From Kocuria rosea (lineage in GTDB: Bacteria; Actinomycetota; Actinomycetes; Actinomycetales; Micrococcaceae), in NCBI RefSeq assembly GCF_006094695.1, contig NZ_CP035103.1, positions 1,054,001 through 1,118,000 of the forward strand: a DNA stretch of 64,000 nt, in the 5' to 3' direction. Under the pieces are notes generated by a model, which was not told the origin of the DNA, did no database searches, and worked only from the letters and a program-made list of their open reading frames with translations. The first letter of the stretch is position 1. The number at the start of each line of letters is the position of its first letter. Below are positions 34,244-44,538 of the stretch, in pieces. Both the position numbers and the translations under genes were made by a program.

Positions 34244-34921
34244 TCAGCGGCTGCGCTGCTTGAGCCGCTGCAGGTCGAGGATCACCACGGCGCGCGCCTC
34301 GAGCCGGATCCAGCCGCGCTGGACGAACTCGGCCAGCGCCTTGTTCACGGTCTCGCGGGACGCGCCGACGAGCTGGGCCAGCTCCTCCTGGGTGAGCTCG
34401 TGCGCCACGAGGATGCCGTCGGTGGCGGGCCGGCCGAACCGGTCGGCCAGGTCCAGCAGCGCCTTCGCCACCCGGCCGGGCACGTCGGAGAAGACCAGGT
34501 CGGCGAGGCTCTCGTTGGTGCGCCGCAGCCGGCGGGCCAGGGCCTGCAGCAGCTGCGCGGAGACGTCGGGGGAGCGCTCGATGACCTTCTTGAGGTTCTC
34601 GTGCTTGAGCCCGGCCAGGCGCGTCTCGGACACGGCGGTCGCGGACGTGGAGCGCGGGCTCGGGTCGAACAGCGCCATCTCGCCGAACAGCTCTCCCGGG
34701 CCCATGATCGCCACGAGGCTCTCGCGGCCGTCCGGGGCGGTGCGGCCGAGCTTGATCTTGCCCGAGATGATGAAGTACAGCTGGTCGCCCGGATCGCCCT
34801 CGTGGAACAGCGTGGAGCCGCGCGAGAGGTCGACCTCGGTGAGCTCCTCGGTGAGGGCGGCGAAGGCCTGGTCGTCCAGGGACGCGAACAGGGGAGCGCG
34901 GCGGAGGACGTCGATATCCAT
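34244..34921 (-). CDS. glxR: Crp/GlxR-type cAMP-responsive regulator
   Basis: From ATG 34921 (GAGGAG upstream) the product is 225 aa and closely matches the actinobacterial GlxR/Crp(Rv3676) pattern. It starts MDIDVLRRAPLF; the cyclic-nucleotide domain has GDQLYFIISGKIKLG and PGELFGEMALFDPSPRSTSA, where FGEMA and the RSTSA segment bind cAMP. The winged HTH is LTQEELAQLVGASRETVNKAL. GlxR is a global regulator of carbon metabolism and respiration in actinobacteria. A site resembling its own recognition sequence lies at 34995-35010. Confidence 0.95.
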   Translation of the reverse strand: MDIDVLRRAPLFASLDDQAFAALTEELTEVDLSRGSTLFHEGDPGDQLYFIISGKIKLGRTAPDGRESLVAIMGPGELFGEMALFDPSPRSTSATAVSETRLAGLKHENLKKVIERSPDVSAQLLQALARRLRRTNESLADLVFSDVPGRVAKALLDLADRFGRPATDGILVAHELTQEELAQLVGASRETVNKALAEFVQRGWIRLEARAVVILDLQRLKQRSR

Positions 34922-34994
34922 GGTTCTCCTCAAGATGTGCCGCCGGGCCGTTGCCCGTGGCGGCCGATGTCAGCGGGAGTCGCCCGCACCGGTG

Positions 34995-35010
34995 TGTGAG
35001 CGACCTAACG
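34995..35010. promoter_or_regulatory. Candidate GlxR site upstream of glxR
   Basis: TGTGA-GCGACC-TAACG matches 8 of 10 fixed bases of TGTGA-N6-TCACA. It lies 74-89 bases before the glxR start, in the gap shared with the divergent marP-like gene, so it could govern either. Confidence 0.45.
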
Positions 35011-35172
35011 TACCTGACGTTCACTGTAGTGTCTCCGGCCCGCGAATCCCAAGGACGGGCGCGGCGGCCCGGGCGGGACGGCAGGCCCGCTCCACGGATC
35101 TCCCAGCCACGCTCCCTATGCTGGTGGCTCGCTCCCCGGCCCCCGGCCCCGAAGAACCCGCAGAGGAACCCG

Positions 35173-36336
35173 ATGTCTCCGTCCTTCAACCTGCTCGACG
35201 TCCTCCTGGCCGTCGTGCTCCTGGGCTACCTCTTCTACGGGTTCAGCCGCGGCTTCTTCAACTCCCTGTTCTCCCTGGCCGGGCTCGTGCTCGGCGGGGT
35301 GGCGGCGTTCTCGGCCGCCCCGTGGGTGAGCGCGCAGGTGGACCCGCAGTACCGCGTGGGCGCCGTGCTCGCCACGGTCCTGGTCCTGCTGGTGGCGGGG
35401 CAGATGCTGGGCGGGCTGCTGGGCCGCGCCCTGTCCGCCGTCACCGAGCGCATGCGCCTGGGCGCGCTCAACCGGATCGCCGGGGCGGCCCTCGACGTGG
35501 CCGTCGCCGCGCTCGTGCTCTCGCTCCTCGCCTCGCTCGTCGGCCAGCTGGGCATCCCGGCTGTGTCCCAGCAGGTGGCGTCCTCGACCGTGCTGCGCAC
35601 GATCGACGAGCACACCCCGGGACCGGTGCGCGCGGCGGTGACCGAGGCCCGGGACGCCGTGGGCGGGGCCACCGGCATCCGTCAGCTCGACGAGCTGCTC
35701 TTCCCCGCCGAGGAGGCCCCCGACGAGAGCACGAGCACGCCCGCGCTGCAGGCGGCCGGGCAGTCCGTGGTGCAGGTCTACGGCATGGCGGTGGAGTGCC
35801 GCCAGAACCAGACCGGCTCGGGCTTCGTGACCGACGCCGGGCAGGTGGTGACCAACGCGCACGTGGTGGCCGGGGTGGACGAGCCGGTGGTGCAGACCCG
35901 GGACGGGCAGGTGCACGCCGCCGCCGTCGTCCACTACGACCCGGGCTCCGACCTCGCCGTCCTCTCCGCGCCGTCCCTGCCGCTGGCCGCGCTGCCGCTC
36001 GGGGTGGACCCCGCGGCCGGGGACTCGGTCGCCTTCATGGGCTACCCCCTGGGCGGGCCGTTCGCCGCCGGGCCCGCCACCGTGCAGGGCACCGCGCTCG
36101 CACCCGTGGAGGGGACCGGCGGGACGATGGAGATCATCCAGCTGGCCGGTCAGGTGCAGCAGGGCAACTCCGGCGGCCCGCTCGTGGCTCAGGACGGCTC
36201 CGTCGTCGGCGTCGTCTTCGCCAAGGCCCTCGAGGGGCAGGTCGGCTACGCCCTCACCCTGGACGAGCTGCGCGGGGCGCTGGGCGCCGCCGCGGGCGCC
36301 ACCCAGGCCGTGGACTCCGGCTCCTGCGCCGCCTGA
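35173..36336 (+). CDS. MarP-like membrane-anchored serine protease (CvpA + trypsin fold)
   Basis: From the ATG at 35173 the product is 387 aa. Four hydrophobic helices form a CvpA-like N-terminal domain (about residues 1-150), followed by a linker and a chymotrypsin-like protease. The triad is visible: His in VVTNAHVVAG, Asp in GSDLAVLSA and Ser in GNSGGPLV. Two cysteines, in VECRQNQ and near the C-terminus (SGSCAA), match the disulfide pair known in M. tuberculosis MarP (Rv3671c). MarP is a periplasmic protease needed for acid and oxidative stress tolerance. It is divergent from glxR. Confidence 0.9.
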   Translation: MSPSFNLLDVLLAVVLLGYLFYGFSRGFFNSLFSLAGLVLGGVAAFSAAPWVSAQVDPQYRVGAVLATVLVLLVAGQMLGGLLGRALSAVTERMRLGALNRIAGAALDVAVAALVLSLLASLVGQLGIPAVSQQVASSTVLRTIDEHTPGPVRAAVTEARDAVGGATGIRQLDELLFPAEEAPDESTSTPALQAAGQSVVQVYGMAVECRQNQTGSGFVTDAGQVVTNAHVVAGVDEPVVQTRDGQVHAAAVVHYDPGSDLAVLSAPSLPLAALPLGVDPAAGDSVAFMGYPLGGPFAAGPATVQGTALAPVEGTGGTMEIIQLAGQVQQGNSGGPLVAQDGSVVGVVFAKALEGQVGYALTLDELRGALGAAAGATQAVDSGSCAA

Positions 36337-36340
36337 GCGG

Positions 36341-36790
36341 CTACCCCTCCAGGGTCCGCAGCAGGTGCTCGACCGCCATCTCGTAGCCGAAGGCCCCCGC
36401 CCCGGCGATCACCACGTCCGCCTGCAGGGACACGTAGGACGTGTGTCGGAACGCCTCGCGCCGGTGCACGTTGGACAGGTGCACCTCCACCACGGGCAGC
36501 TCCGCCGCCTCGAGCGCGTCGTGGATCGCGATGGAGTAGTGCGTGAAGGCCGCGGGGTTGATCACGATCGCCGCGCCCTCCGTGCGGGCCTCCTGGATCC
36601 GGTCCACCAGGACGCCCTCGTGGTTGGACTGGTGGAACTCGACGTCCCACCCGCCCGCGGCGGCCCGGGCGCGCACGGCCTCCTCGATGTCCCCGAGCGT
36701 CGTGGTGCCGTACACCTCCGGGCGCCGGACGCCGAGCAGGTTGAGGTTGGGGCCGTTGAGGACGTAGATCGGTCTGCGCGTGGTGGTCAT
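36341..36790 (-). CDS. aroQ: 3-dehydroquinate dehydratase, type II
   Basis: This 149-aa enzyme catalyses the third step of the shikimate pathway. [20 protein letters not shown] includes the active-site Asn and the catalytic loop with Arg and Tyr; [20 protein letters not shown] and [18 protein letters not shown] hold the conserved His and Arg residues. It is full length. It is convergent with marP (4 bases between stops) and separated from acs upstream by a terminator, so it is probably transcribed alone. Other aro genes are not nearby. Confidence 0.96.
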   Translation of the reverse strand: MTTTRRPIYVLNGPNLNLLGVRRPEVYGTTTLGDIEEAVRARAAAGGWDVEFHQSNHEGVLVDRIQEARTEGAAIVINPAAFTHYSIAIHDALEAAELPVVEVHLSNVHRREAFRHTSYVSLQADVVIAGAGAFGYEMAVEHLLRTLEG

Positions 36791-36842
36791 GCCCGCATCC
36801 TCTCACTCTGGCGCCCGCCGGTCCGGGCGCGGTCCCCGGACG

Positions 36843-36885
36843 CCGCAGCGCCCCCTCGCACGGCAGGAGCGAGGGGGCGCTGCGG
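36843..36885 (-). terminator. acs terminator, 17-bp stem
   Basis: The arm 36843-36859 pairs perfectly with 36869-36885, 15 bases past the acs stop codon on the minus strand. Confidence 0.8.
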
Positions 36886-36900
36886 AGCTGGGGGTGCGGA

Positions 36901-38850
<1,950 letters not shown>

Positions 38851-38906
38851 GTGGTCTTCCCTTCTCGTCGCACACCGCGCACGGACCCCCGGCGGCACCG
38901 GACGTC

Positions 38907-38922
38907 CGTGTCACAGCTCACA
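38907..38922. promoter_or_regulatory. Candidate GlxR/Crp site upstream of acs
   Basis: CGTGT-CACAGC-TCACA matches 8 of 10 fixed bases of the Crp/GlxR consensus TGTGA-N6-TCACA. It lies in the acs-nth divergent gap. Control of acs by Crp-type regulators is known in other bacteria. Confidence 0.45.
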
Positions 38923-39024
38923 TAGTGTCGTTTTCACCCTAGACGATCGGTGCACCCGGTTCCACAGGGGCCACGCCGCACCGAGTCACGGAAGCCCTCC
39001 GGGCGCGCCGCCTAGAATCGGGGC

Positions 39025-39900
39025 ATGGTCCCGACTGCCGTGCCCCGCCCGCCCGCCCACCTGCGCGTCGTGGACCCCGCGAAGGCGCGCGCCGGCGCCG
39101 CACGGCGCCGCCGGACGGGCTCCCCCGAGTCCCCGCTGGCGCTCAAGCGGCGGGCCCGCCGGATCAACGCGGTGCTCGCGGAGGCCTACCCGTACGCGGT
39201 CGCCGAGCTGGACTTCCGCTCCCCGTACGAGCTGCTCGTGGCCACGGTGCTCTCCGCCCAGACCACCGACGTGCGCGTGAACGCGACCACGCCGCGGCTC
39301 TTCGCCGCCTGTCCCACGCCGCGGGCGCTCGCCGAGGCGGACGAGGCCGAGATCCAGGAGATCATCCGCCCGCTCGGCTTCTACCGGGCCAAGACCCGGG
39401 CCATCCGGACCCTGGCCCAGAAGATCGTGGACGACCACGACGGCGAGGTGCCCGGGCGGCTGGAGGACCTCGTCACCCTGCCCGGCGTGGGCCGCAAGAC
39501 CGCCAACGTGGTGCTCGGCAACGCCTTCGGGATCCCCGGGATCACCGTGGACACCCACTTCGGCCGGCTCGCCCGCCGCTTCGGCTGGACCGCGGAGGAG
39601 GACCCGGTGAAGGTCGAGCGGGACGTCGCCGCCCTGTTCGAGCCCCGCGACTGGACCGACCTGTCCCAGCGGCTCGTCTACCACGGGCGGCGCATCTGCC
39701 ACTCCCGGCGGCCCGCGTGCGGGGTGTGCCCCGTCGCGGACCTGTGCCCGTCCTACGGTGAGGGCCCCACGGACACCGCGCAGGCGGCGGCCCTGCTCAA
39801 GTACGAGTTCGCCCCGGGCCGGGAGGAGCTGCTGGAGCTGTTCCTCGCCGGGCGCAGCCGGGCCCAGCTGCAGGCCGACGGCTGGCCCCTGAGCTCGTGA
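39025..39900 (+). CDS. nth: Endonuclease III (DNA glycosylase/AP lyase)
   Basis: This 291-aa enzyme removes oxidised pyrimidines and cleaves AP sites. The helix-hairpin-helix LPGVGRKTANVVLGNAF includes the catalytic Lys, and VDTHFGRLARRFG contains the catalytic Asp. The 4Fe-4S cluster motif CHSRRPACGVCPVADLC (C-x6-C-x2-C-x5-C) is complete. About 45 N-terminal residues rich in Ala and Arg and a 35-residue C-terminal tail extend the core. It overlaps the next NUDIX gene by 4 bases (GTGA), the usual actinobacterial pairing. Confidence 0.96.
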   Translation: MVPTAVPRPPAHLRVVDPAKARAGAARRRRTGSPESPLALKRRARRINAVLAEAYPYAVAELDFRSPYELLVATVLSAQTTDVRVNATTPRLFAACPTPRALAEADEAEIQEIIRPLGFYRAKTRAIRTLAQKIVDDHDGEVPGRLEDLVTLPGVGRKTANVVLGNAFGIPGITVDTHFGRLARRFGWTAEEDPVKVERDVAALFEPRDWTDLSQRLVYHGRRICHSRRPACGVCPVADLCPSYGEGPTDTAQAAALLKYEFAPGREELLELFLAGRSRAQLQADGWPLSS

Positions 39901-40691
39901 GCGGCACCGACCACCGACGACGCGACCACCGAGGAGGACGGCCCGTGGGCGACGCCTACCAGGACCTGCTGCGCGTGGCCCGCAGCGGCCGGCAGCTGCG
40001 GATGGAGGACCGCGAGCCGTGGCGGATCGGGCAGATCGACGAGAACTACCGCCGCTCGGCCGTGCTCATCCTCTTCGGCGCGCTCGACGACCTGCCCTCG
40101 CGCGCCGCCGAGCACGCGGAGGGCGTGGGGCGGGACCTCGACGTCCTCCTGGTCCAGCGGGCCGCGACGCTGCGCTCCCACCCCGGCCAGGTCGCCTTCC
40201 CGGGCGGGCGCCTGGACCCCGAGGACGGGGACCTGCACGAGGTGCTGTCCGTGCCCGGCGGCGAGGTCAGCGCCGCCCACGTGCGCGCGGCCGTCCGCGA
40301 GGCCGAGGAGGAGACCGGGCTGGACCCGCACGGGGTGGAGGTGCTCGGCGCCCTGGCCCCGGTGCCCCTGCCGGTCTCCAACCACCTCGTCACCCCGGTG
40401 CTGGGCTGGTGGCGGGACGTCTCGCCGGTGGACGTCGTGGACCACGCCGAGTCCTCCCTCGTGTTCCGCGTCCCCGTGCTGGATCTCATCGACCCGGCCA
40501 ACCGGCACTCCGCGACCGTCACGCGCGGCCGGCAGACCTACCGCTCGCCCGCCTTCACGGTCCCCGTGCCCGGCACCGCGTCCACCGTGACCGTCTGGGG
40601 GTTCACCGGAGTGCTCCTGGACCGGGTGCTCACGGCGCTGGGCTGGGCCGTGCCCTGGGACACCGGCCGGGACCTGCCCGCACCGCTGTAG
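39897..40691 (+). CDS. NUDIX hydrolase, CoA pyrophosphatase type
   Basis: This 264-aa protein starts at GTG 39897 inside the nth stop. LRSHPGQVAFPGGRLDPEDG and AVREAEEETGLD form the Nudix box with the UPF0035/CoA-hydrolase signature (SHxGQVAFPGG), separated by a longer loop than usual. C-terminal WGFTGVLLDRVL is typical. Such enzymes cleave CoA to phosphopantetheine and 3',5'-ADP. From memory, an orthologous pairing is Rv3672c with nth in M. tuberculosis. Confidence 0.88.
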   Translation: MSGTDHRRRDHRGGRPVGDAYQDLLRVARSGRQLRMEDREPWRIGQIDENYRRSAVLILFGALDDLPSRAAEHAEGVGRDLDVLLVQRAATLRSHPGQVAFPGGRLDPEDGDLHEVLSVPGGEVSAAHVRAAVREAEEETGLDPHGVEVLGALAPVPLPVSNHLVTPVLGWWRDVSPVDVVDHAESSLVFRVPVLDLIDPANRHSATVTRGRQTYRSPAFTVPVPGTASTVTVWGFTGVLLDRVLTALGWAVPWDTGRDLPAPL

Positions 40692-40800
40692 CACGCCCGG
40701 GGGCATGACGCCGCCCCGGGCGCAACATTGCCGGCGCCGCGGCAAGCGGACTTACCATTCCAGGGTCCCCCGTGCCCACGACCCCCCGAGGAGGCTCCCG

Positions 40801-43800
40801 GTGGCCTCGCCCCCGCCCGGCCCCGAGCGGCCCCGGCTCGCCGAGCAGCTCAGCGCCGCGCGCCGCCGCCGCGGCCTGTCGGTCCGGGCGCTCGCGGCCT
40901 CCTGCCGGCTGCCGGCCAGCACCATCCAGGGCTGGCTCAGCGGGGCGCACCTGCCCGGCCCGGCCCTGCGCGAGGAGTTCACGGCCCTGCTGGACGCCCT
41001 CGGGCTGACGGACGAGCGCCCCGCGGAGCTGTGGTGGGAGGACGTCAACCGTTCCCGCACCCCGGTCAGGCCGGACTCCACCCCGTACGTGGGCCTGCGC
41101 TCCTACCGCCCCGAGGACGAGACGCACTTCTTCGGCCGGACCGCCGAGGTCGCCGTGCTCGGCGAGCGGGTGGTGCGGCTGGCGGACGCCGGCGGGCCCC
41201 GCATCCTGGCCGTGGTGGGAGCCTCCGGCGCGGGCAAGTCCTCGCTGCTGGGCGCCGGGCTCCTCGGCCGGCTGCGGGCCGAGGGCGGGCCCCTGCACGG
41301 GTGGAGCGCCGTGGCCACGACCCCGGGCCTCGACCCGGTGCGCCGGCTCGAGGACGCCGTCGCGGCGACTCCGGACCTGCTCGTCGTCGACCAGCTGGAG
41401 GAGCTCTGGACGGGCGCCCGGGAGGCCGAGGAGCCCGGGCGGTTCCTGGACCGGCTCGCCGCGGCGAGCCGGGACCGGGTGGTCGTGGTCGGCCTGCGGG
41501 CGGACTTCTTCGGCACCGCGAGCCGGCACGCCGAGCTGCGCACCGCCCTGGAGCGCCCGGTGCTGCTGGGCGCGCTGACCCGCGAGCAGCTGGAACGGAT
41601 CGTGGTGGGCCCCGCCGAGGCCGTCGGCGCCCGCGTCTCCCCGGACCTGGTCGGGGTGATCCTGCGGGACGTCGCCCCCCGCGGCACGGAGGCCGGCGTG
41701 GGCCTGCTGCCGATGCTCTCCCAGGCGATGCTCGGCACCTGGGAGCACGCCCGCACCCGCGAGCTGACGGTGGCCGACTACCACGCGGCGGGCGGCATCA
41801 CGGAGGCCGTGGAGCGGCGGGCCGAGGAGGTGCACGCCCGGCTGGGCCCGCGCGAGCGGGAGGTGGCCCGCGCGGTGTTCCTGCGGCTCGTGCGCGTGGT
41901 CGGCACCGGGACCTCCGCCACGGTCGTGCGCACCCCGGTGCTCCGGGAGGAGCTGCCGGAGGGCGGGGCGGCCGTGGTCGAGGAGTTCGCCCGCGCCCGG
42001 CTGCTGACCATCGACCGGGACGAGATCCAGCTCAGCCACGAGGCCCTGCTGGACCACTGGTCCCGGCTCAGCCGCTGGATCGAGGACAGCCGCCGCGACC
42101 TCTACGTCCGCCAGCAGCTGCAGCGGGCCACCCAGATGTGGCTCGCCAACGACCGCGACCCCCTCGCCCTGATCCCGCTGGGCCAGCTCGCCTCCTTCCG
42201 GGACTGGACCGGGGACCCGCGCCAGCAGGCGCTCCTGAGCCCGGCCGAGCGCGAGTACCTGGCGGAGAGCGAGCGCCACTACGAGGACGCCCTGGAGCGG
42301 CAGAAGCGCAGCGCCCGGGAGATCGAGCGGCGCGGCCACGTGGCCCTCGTCCTGCTCGCCCTGGCCGTCTGCGCGGCCGTGGTGGCCGGGGCGCTGGGCG
42401 TCCGCGCGGAGCGCTTCCAGACCGTCGCGGAGACCGCCCGCGACGAGGCGCTCTCCCGCCAGACCGCGCTGGAGGCCTCCCGGATCCGGGGCGAGTCGCC
42501 CAACCTCGCCTCGCAGCTGAGCCTCGCGGCCTACCGGATGGCCCCCACCCGGGAGGGCACCTCGGCCCTGATCGACGCCACCGCGGTGAACGCCCCGGAG
42601 CGGTGGCTCGGCCCGGACGGCGCGTCCCGGCTCGCGGCGCTGGACGACGGCTCCGTCGTCGCGCGCGCCGCCGGGGACGGCCTGCTGTCCGTGTGGCGGG
42701 ACAGCGACCGGCTCGCCGAGAACCGGGAGGACCTCGCCGTGGTCGACGGCGCCCCCGGACTGAGCGACGTGGACCTCCTGGCGGTGGACGGGCGGGTGCT
42801 CGCGGCGGTGGGCGGGCTCGGGCACGTGAGCCTGTGGGACGTCACCGGGGCGCCGGCCCGGCGGCTGGCCGGGCTCGACGTGGGGGCGGGGACACCGGTC
42901 AACGCGGTCGTCCTCTCGCCCGACGGACGGCAGCTGCTGGCCGGGGGGCGGGGCGAGGTGCTGCGCTGGTCGATCGAGGACCCCGGGGCCCCCGCGCCGC
43001 TGCCGGCCCTGGCGCTGGGGGAGGACGCAGACGTCCTGGCCCTGGCGGCCGCCCCCGACGGAACGGTCTACGCGGGCGGGACGTCCGGGGAGATCACCCG
43101 GTACGCCACCGACGGCGCCCGCGCGCAGCGCCTCGACCCGGTCCCGACCGGGCGGGTCGTCCGGGCCCTGGACCTCGCCGACGACGGCGCGCGCCTCGCC
43201 GCCGGGCTGAGCGCCCGCGAGCTGCGCCTCTACGACGTCGAGGGGGAGCGGGTCTCCCGCTCCGGGACGCTCACGGACTTCGGCAGCTGGATCAGCGACG
43301 TCTCCTTCACCCCGGACGGCGAGGCCGTCGTGGCCGCCAGCTTCGACCAGAACGCCTACGTGCACCGGCTCTCCGACCTCGCCCGCATCGACTCCCTCCC
43401 CACCGCCGCCCGGGTCACCAGCGCGCTGCGCGTGGGCGAGCGGGTGCTCACCACCTCCCAGGACGGCACCACCCGCGCATGGGACCGGCGCGGGCCCGTC
43501 ATCCACCGGCAGGGCGAGCCCGTGTACCAGCTCTCCGTGGACCGGCAGCACACCGTGCTGAGCGCCGTCGGCGTCGGCCCCGACGTCGTGTCCCTCTTCG
43601 ACCTCTCGGGCGAGGACCCCCGGCCGCTGCCGCCCCCGGAGGCCCCGCCCGGGGAGACCCTCTGGTACGCGGGGGCCGTGGCCCCCGACGCGTCGCTCAT
43701 CGCGGGGGGCACCGAGGACGGGGACGTCCTCGTGTGGCCCCTGGACGGGGGCCGCCCGGAGGAGCCGGAGCGCGCCGCGGCCATCGAGGCGGGCATCACG

Positions 43801-44508
43801 GGCGCCGACGTCACGACGGACGCCGGCACGATCGCGGCGTGGTCCGAGGTGGGCTCCGAGATCGCCCTCCTGCGCCGCGGCCCCGAGGCGCCGCTCCGGC
43901 GGGTGGCCACGATCCCCGTCCCCGGCTCGGAGGCCGCCCGGTTCGACGCGGACGGCACCCTGTTCGCCGCGGCGGACGACACCAACGGCGTGGAGCTGTG
44001 GGACGTGTCCGACCCCGCCGCCCCGCGGCGGGCCGCGGGGCTGGCCCTCGACTCCGTGGCCACCTCGATCGCGTTCTCCCCGGTGGCCGACCTCCTGGCC
44101 GTGGGCACGGAGGCGGGCCGGGTGCGGCTCTGGGACGTCGCGGACCCGTCCGACCCCCACCCCGTGGGCGAGACCTCGGACGCCCTGTCCTCCGTCAAGG
44201 GCCTGCAGTTCTCCGCGGACGGCACCCTGCTGGCCGGGGCCTCCGGCGACAAGTTCGTGTGGATGTGGACCGTGGGCGCCGCGGACCTCGACGTCTACGC
44301 GGCCCTGTCCGCCTCCGGCGACCGGATGAACGACGTGCGGTTCGTGGGGGACCGGCTGGTCGCCACCGGCGACGACGGCGTGGTGCGCAGCTGGCTGGTC
44401 CGGGCCGAGGACGCGGTCGAGGCGGTCTGCGCCAACCGGGGCGACCCGATCACGGAGGACGAGTGGCGCCGGCACGTGACCGGCGCCCCCTACCGGGACC
44501 TGTGCTGA
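40801..44508 (+). CDS. XRE HTH - STAND NTPase - TM - WD40 repeat protein
   Basis: The GTG at 40801 follows GAGGAGG and gives 1235 aa. Domains in order: a Cro/C1-type HTH (residues about 12-65, with LSVRALAASCRLPASTIQGW); a novel-STAND NTPase with Walker A VVGASGAGKSSLLG (about 137-150) and Walker B LLVVDQLEELW (about 193-203); helical and winged regions; one TM helix (VALVLLALAVCAAVVAGAL, about 513-531); and a WD40 propeller region (about 600-1210) with blades ending VSLWDV, LRLYDV, TRAWDR, VELWDV, VRLWDV and VWMWTV. STAND proteins are signal-triggered switches. The DNA-binding head joined to a membrane segment is notable. The ligand and output are unknown. Confidence 0.88.
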   Translation: MASPPPGPERPRLAEQLSAARRRRGLSVRALAASCRLPASTIQGWLSGAHLPGPALREEFTALLDALGLTDERPAELWWEDVNRSRTPVRPDSTPYVGLRSYRPEDETHFFGRTAEVAVLGERVVRLADAGGPRILAVVGASGAGKSSLLGAGLLGRLRAEGGPLHGWSAVATTPGLDPVRRLEDAVAATPDLLVVDQLEELWTGAREAEEPGRFLDRLAAASRDRVVVVGLRADFFGTASRHAELRTALERPVLLGALTREQLERIVVGPAEAVGARVSPDLVGVILRDVAPRGTEAGVGLLPMLSQAMLGTWEHARTRELTVADYHAAGGITEAVERRAEEVHARLGPREREVARAVFLRLVRVVGTGTSATVVRTPVLREELPEGGAAVVEEFARARLLTIDRDEIQLSHEALLDHWSRLSRWIEDSRRDLYVRQQLQRATQMWLANDRDPLALIPLGQLASFRDWTGDPRQQALLSPAEREYLAESERHYEDALERQKRSAREIERRGHVALVLLALAVCAAVVAGALGVRAERFQTVAETARDEALSRQTALEASRIRGESPNLASQLSLAAYRMAPTREGTSALIDATAVNAPERWLGPDGASRLAALDDGSVVARAAGDGLLSVWRDSDRLAENREDLAVVDGAPGLSDVDLLAVDGRVLAAVGGLGHVSLWDVTGAPARRLAGLDVGAGTPVNAVVLSPDGRQLLAGGRGEVLRWSIEDPGAPAPLPALALGEDADVLALAAAPDGTVYAGGTSGEITRYATDGARAQRLDPVPTGRVVRALDLADDGARLAAGLSARELRLYDVEGERVSRSGTLTDFGSWISDVSFTPDGEAVVAASFDQNAYVHRLSDLARIDSLPTAARVTSALRVGERVLTTSQDGTTRAWDRRGPVIHRQGEPVYQLSVDRQHTVLSAVGVGPDVVSLFDLSGEDPRPLPPPEAPPGETLWYAGAVAPDASLIAGGTEDGDVLVWPLDGGRPEEPERAAAIEAGITGADVTTDAGTIAAWSEVGSEIALLRRGPEAPLRRVATIPVPGSEAARFDADGTLFAAADDTNGVELWDVSDPAAPRRAAGLALDSVATSIAFSPVADLLAVGTEAGRVRLWDVADPSDPHPVGETSDALSSVKGLQFSADGTLLAGASGDKFVWMWTVGAADLDVYAALSASGDRMNDVRFVGDRLVATGDDGVVRSWLVRAEDAVEAVCANRGDPITEDEWRRHVTGAPYRDLC

Positions 44509-44538
44509 GGCCCCTGCTGTGACCTGGGCCGGGGCGGC

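Noticed and set aside
40630..44475. 1281-residue open frame on the minus strand opposite the STAND gene, and a similar plus-strand frame in another phase
   Set aside because: Both are compositionally biased shadows rich in Arg, Gly and Pro without domains.
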